DNA from: Frankiales bacterium
Lineage (GTDB): Bacteria; Actinomycetota; Actinomycetes; Mycobacteriales; SCTD01
Assembly (NCBI GenBank): GCA_025966295.1
Contig: JAOPVD010000240.1
Span: forward strand, 1 to 9,016
Direction of reading: 5' to 3'
DNA: 9,016 bases
Below, one piece after another: positions 7,254 through 9,016 of the stretch (position 1 is the first letter of the stretch; every line of letters starts with the position of its first letter). Position numbers and translations under genes: made by a program. Below the pieces are notes generated by a model that did not search any database, was not told where the DNA came from, and saw only the letters and a program-made list of their open reading frames with translations.

Positions 7254-8402
7254 ATGAACGGCTTCGCACCGCCGGTCGTGGCGACGCATGGCGCCACCGA
7301 CCCGGACGCGCCACTGGTCGTGCTGCTGCACGGTCGGGGGTCGCACGAGCAGGAGATCCTCGGGCTGGCGCAGCACCTGCCGACCGGACCGGCGTACGCG
7401 GCCGTCCGGGCACCGATCGCGGAGGGCGGCGGCTTCGCCTGGTTCGCCAACCGGGGGATCGGCCGACCGGTGGCGGCGTCGCTGCGCGCCACGATGGACT
7501 GGTTCCGGGCCTGGCTCGACGAGGTCGCGCCCGCCGGCCGACCGGTGGTCGTGGTGGGCTTCAGCGGTGGGGCCGCCTTCGCTGGTGGCCTGGTGCTGGA
7601 CGAGCCGGCCCGGTACGTCGGGGCCGGCATCCTGTTCGGCACGCTGCCGTTCGACGCGGGCCTCCCGGTGGAGCCCGCCCGCCTCGCCGGGCTGCCGGTG
7701 TTCGTGGCGCAGGGCGAGCAGGACACGGTCATCCCGCGCGGGCTGCTCGACCGCACCTGGGACTACCTGACGAACGCGTCCGGCGCGCCGGCCTACGCGT
7801 TGCAGGAGCCCGGCGGCCACGGCGTCTCGGCCGAGACCGTGGCGCACCTCGGCGGTTGGCTGCAGGCCCGGCTGTCGTTCGTTCAGGAGCGGGGCCGGGG
7901 CTCGACGCTCACGGCGCCGTGGGACGGGCTGCCCGGCGGGCTGCTCCCGGAGCGGTCCGGGTCGCGGCCCGCGGTCAGCACCAACACCCCGCAGGAGCAG
8001 CTCAGCCAGCAGTCGCCGCCAGCACTGCAGGAGCGGCTGTTCGCCCGGTTGTCGCAGCTCGACGGCGTGCGCACCCGGCCGTCGGCGATCTCGGTGCCCG
8101 GGGCGCGGGCCTTCGTCCTGGGCGACGCCACCGGTCCGGACGAGGCGTTCCTGGTCCGGCACGTCGGCGAGTTCGCCCACCTCCACCCGGCGTACGACGG
8201 CTCGTTGCACCTCGCGCTGCCGCCGGCGCTCGCGGCCGACGTGGTCGCCAAGGGCTGGGGGGTGGCGCATCCGCTGGCGGGACTGCGGGTCACTCTCGGC
8301 ATGGTGATGCTGTTCGGGCCGCGTGACGACGCGGAGCTCGAGGTCGTGAGCGCCGTCGTCGGTGCCAGCCACGCCTGGGCGACCGGCCGCCTCGACGGTT
8401 AG
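7254..8402 (+). CDS. Alpha/beta hydrolase (phospholipase/carboxylesterase type) fused to a luciferase-like (DUF5519) domain
   Basis: This is a 382-residue cytoplasmic protein with two domains. Residues about 5-210 are a small serine hydrolase of the phospholipase/carboxylesterase (YpfH-like) family: oxyanion segment LLHGRGS (24-30), nucleophile S104 in VGFSGG, acid D157 in GEQDTVIP, and H189 in GGHGVS. The triad is complete, so ester hydrolysis is expected; the substrate is unknown. Residues about 211-255 are a Ser/Pro/Gln-rich linker. Residues about 256-378 match what databases call a luciferase or DUF5519 domain, with FVLG, EFAHLHP (306-312), GSLHLALPP (316-324), KGWGVAHPLAG (333-343) and VMLFGPRDDAELEVV. 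That name does not show light production; bacterial members have no established role to my knowledge. One unbroken frame with uniform codon use argues for a true fusion. It is divergent from the glycosidase gene. Confidence 0.85.
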   Translation: MNGFAPPVVATHGATDPDAPLVVLLHGRGSHEQEILGLAQHLPTGPAYAAVRAPIAEGGGFAWFANRGIGRPVAASLRATMDWFRAWLDEVAPAGRPVVVVGFSGGAAFAGGLVLDEPARYVGAGILFGTLPFDAGLPVEPARLAGLPVFVAQGEQDTVIPRGLLDRTWDYLTNASGAPAYALQEPGGHGVSAETVAHLGGWLQARLSFVQERGRGSTLTAPWDGLPGGLLPERSGSRPAVSTNTPQEQLSQQSPPALQERLFARLSQLDGVRTRPSAISVPGARAFVLGDATGPDEAFLVRHVGEFAHLHPAYDGSLHLALPPALAADVVAKGWGVAHPLAGLRVTLGMVMLFGPRDDAELEVVSAVVGASHAWATGRLDG

Positions 8403-8430
8403 CCCGTCAGGCCCAGGAAGAGGCGTACCC

Positions 8431-8455
8431 GACCAGGGCGCGGGCCTGCGCGGTC
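8431..8455. terminator. Possible hairpin between convergent genes
   Basis: GACC (8431-8434) pairs with GGTC (8452-8455) and GCGC (8438-8441) with GCGC (8448-8451), giving an 8-bp stem with a 3-base bulge and a 6-base loop. It lies in the 51-base gap between the hydrolase fusion and the metallopeptidase gene and runs into the latter's stop codon. A second pairing, CAGGCCC 8408-8414 with GGGCCTG 8442-8448, competes with it. There is no T-tract, so this is weak support for termination. Confidence 0.3.
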
Positions 8456-9016
8456 ACCGGGCGGCCGGCAGCGGCTGACCGCGCAGCAGCAGGCGCGCGC
8501 CCTGCTGCCCGTGCCCGTCGGCACAGGTCGTGTAGTTCGTCCACCGGGCGCCGAGCTGCCTGGCCATGCAGTCCGCGGCCCGCTCGGCACCCACCAGGTT
8601 GCTGCCGCCGAACCAGCGGTTCATGGCCGTCGTGGCCGCGGTGACGTTGCCGGCGTAGGCCCGCACCGACTGCAGGTGCGCCCACTCGTGGGAGACGACG
8701 TCGTAGATCCGGGACGCCGGGACGCGCGGGGAGATGTAGACGCGGTCGTGGTACCAGTCCGCGGTGCCCCAGCTGCCGTACGCGTTGGAGAGCACCCAGC
8801 TGGCGGCGCCGCGGTGGTAGCCCGGGATCCGCGCGACCGCCTGCTCCATCCGCTGCTGCGCGCTGGCGGCGCGGACCGGCGGCGCGACCCGCCGGCTGGT
8901 GGCCTGGGGCCGCGGCTTCGGGGCCGCCTTGGCGGCCGCGCGCGGCACCGTCAGCTGCACCGTGACCTCGCCGGCGGCGGCGCGGGGCCGGGGCTTCGGG
9001 GCGGCCGGGGCGGGGT
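8454..9016 (-). CDS. Putative exported zinc metallopeptidase (HExxH...ExxAD), conserved actinobacterial protein of unknown role (5' end off window)
   Basis: I recognise the general type but not a named family. The frame runs open to the right edge, so the start and any signal peptide are outside; numbering here is from the GTG at 8960, probably an internal codon. Upstream of it and up to residue 35 is a Pro/Ala/Lys/Arg-rich region with an APKPRP motif twice. The folded part is about 36-150: WVLSNAYGSWGTADWY, VYISPRVPASRIYDVV, then HEWAH (91-95) and ERAAD (126-130). HExxH followed about 31 residues later by ExxAD fits a gluzincin zinc site, with H91, H95 and E126 as ligands and E92 as catalytic base. 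C131 and C146 could form a disulfide, which fits export. The phrase GTADWYHDRVYI looks like an edge-strand substrate-binding region. Peptidase activity is inferred; the family could be inactive or act on the cell wall. Confidence 0.65.
   Translation of the reverse strand, partial: PAPAAPKPRPRAAAGEVTVQLTVPRAAAKAAPKPRPQATSRRVAPPVRAASAQQRMEQAVARIPGYHRGAASWVLSNAYGSWGTADWYHDRVYISPRVPASRIYDVVSHEWAHLQSVRAYAGNVTAATTAMNRWFGGSNLVGAERAADCMARQLGARWTNYTTCADGHGQQGARLLLRGQPLPAAR
8906..9006. repeat. Imperfect in-frame direct repeat coding APKPRP segments
   Basis: A 23-base unit at 8906-8928 recurs at 8984-9006 with few changes (both contain GGCTTCGGGG). The spacing is 78 bases, exactly 26 codons of the minus-strand metallopeptidase gene. 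The repeats encode matching Ala/Pro/Lys/Arg stretches in its low-complexity N-terminal region. More copies may lie beyond the window. Confidence 0.55.

Noticed and set aside
4838..8326. Very long plus-strand open frame (over 1100 codons)
   Set aside because: It lies antisense to the glycosidase and glycosyltransferase genes, both with clear motifs. Its translation is Arg/Gly/Pro/Ala-rich with no domain, as expected of a shadow frame in GC-rich DNA.
6303..8372. Long minus-strand open frame (689 codons)
   Set aside because: It runs antisense to the hydrolase fusion and out of frame through the glycosidase. Its composition is low-complexity and it has no motif.

Overview
The window is very GC-rich DNA (around 70% by eye) with G/C at most third codon positions, GTG starts alongside ATG, and purine-rich ribosome binding sites. 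The gene families point to a high-GC actinobacterium: a SigG-like sigma factor fused to a SnoaL-like domain, a small STAS protein, an NDMA-dependent (mycofactocin-type) alcohol dehydrogenase, and a luciferase-domain (DUF5519-like) protein. A Geodermatophilales/Frankiales-type organism is my guess, held weakly. I see no mobile element, CRISPR array, tRNA or rRNA. The window is densely coding and reads as ordinary chromosome.

Layout. (1) 1-909 (+): the C-terminal part of an ECF-type sigma factor whose start lies off the left edge. (2) 829-1185 (-): a STAS-domain regulator that converges on the sigma gene and overlaps its last 81 bases on the opposite strand. (3) A 118-base divergent gap with a plausible promoter and a palindrome. 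(4) 1304-3864 (+): a two-gene operon of NDMA-dependent alcohol dehydrogenase and aldehyde dehydrogenase, joined by a TGATG overlap. (5) A hairpin that contains the stop codons of both the aldehyde dehydrogenase and the converging gene. (6) 7174-3875 (-): a two-gene operon of a glycogen-debranching-like (alpha/alpha)6 glycosidase followed by a GT4 glycosyltransferase. (7) A 79-base divergent gap with an inverted repeat. (8) 7254-8402 (+): an alpha/beta hydrolase fused to a luciferase-like domain. (9) 9016-8454 (-): a putative exported zinc metallopeptidase of an uncharacterised family, start off the right edge.

How the genes may work together. The alcohol and aldehyde dehydrogenases should oxidise an alcohol to its aldehyde and then to the acid. 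The alcohol dehydrogenase family keeps its nicotinamide cofactor bound and is associated with the redox peptide mycofactocin, so the genome is expected to carry mft genes elsewhere. The glycosidase and GT4 enzyme both look cytoplasmic and probably act on the same intracellular glucan or glycoside, which I cannot identify. The sigma factor and STAS protein are both regulators. Their targets are not visible, but their interlocked 3' ends suggest mutual antisense effects. No single new multi-gene system stands out. The most notable points are the sigma/STAS overprinting, the hydrolase-luciferase-domain fusion, the HExxH/ExxAD protein at the right edge, and the hairpin spanning two stop codons.
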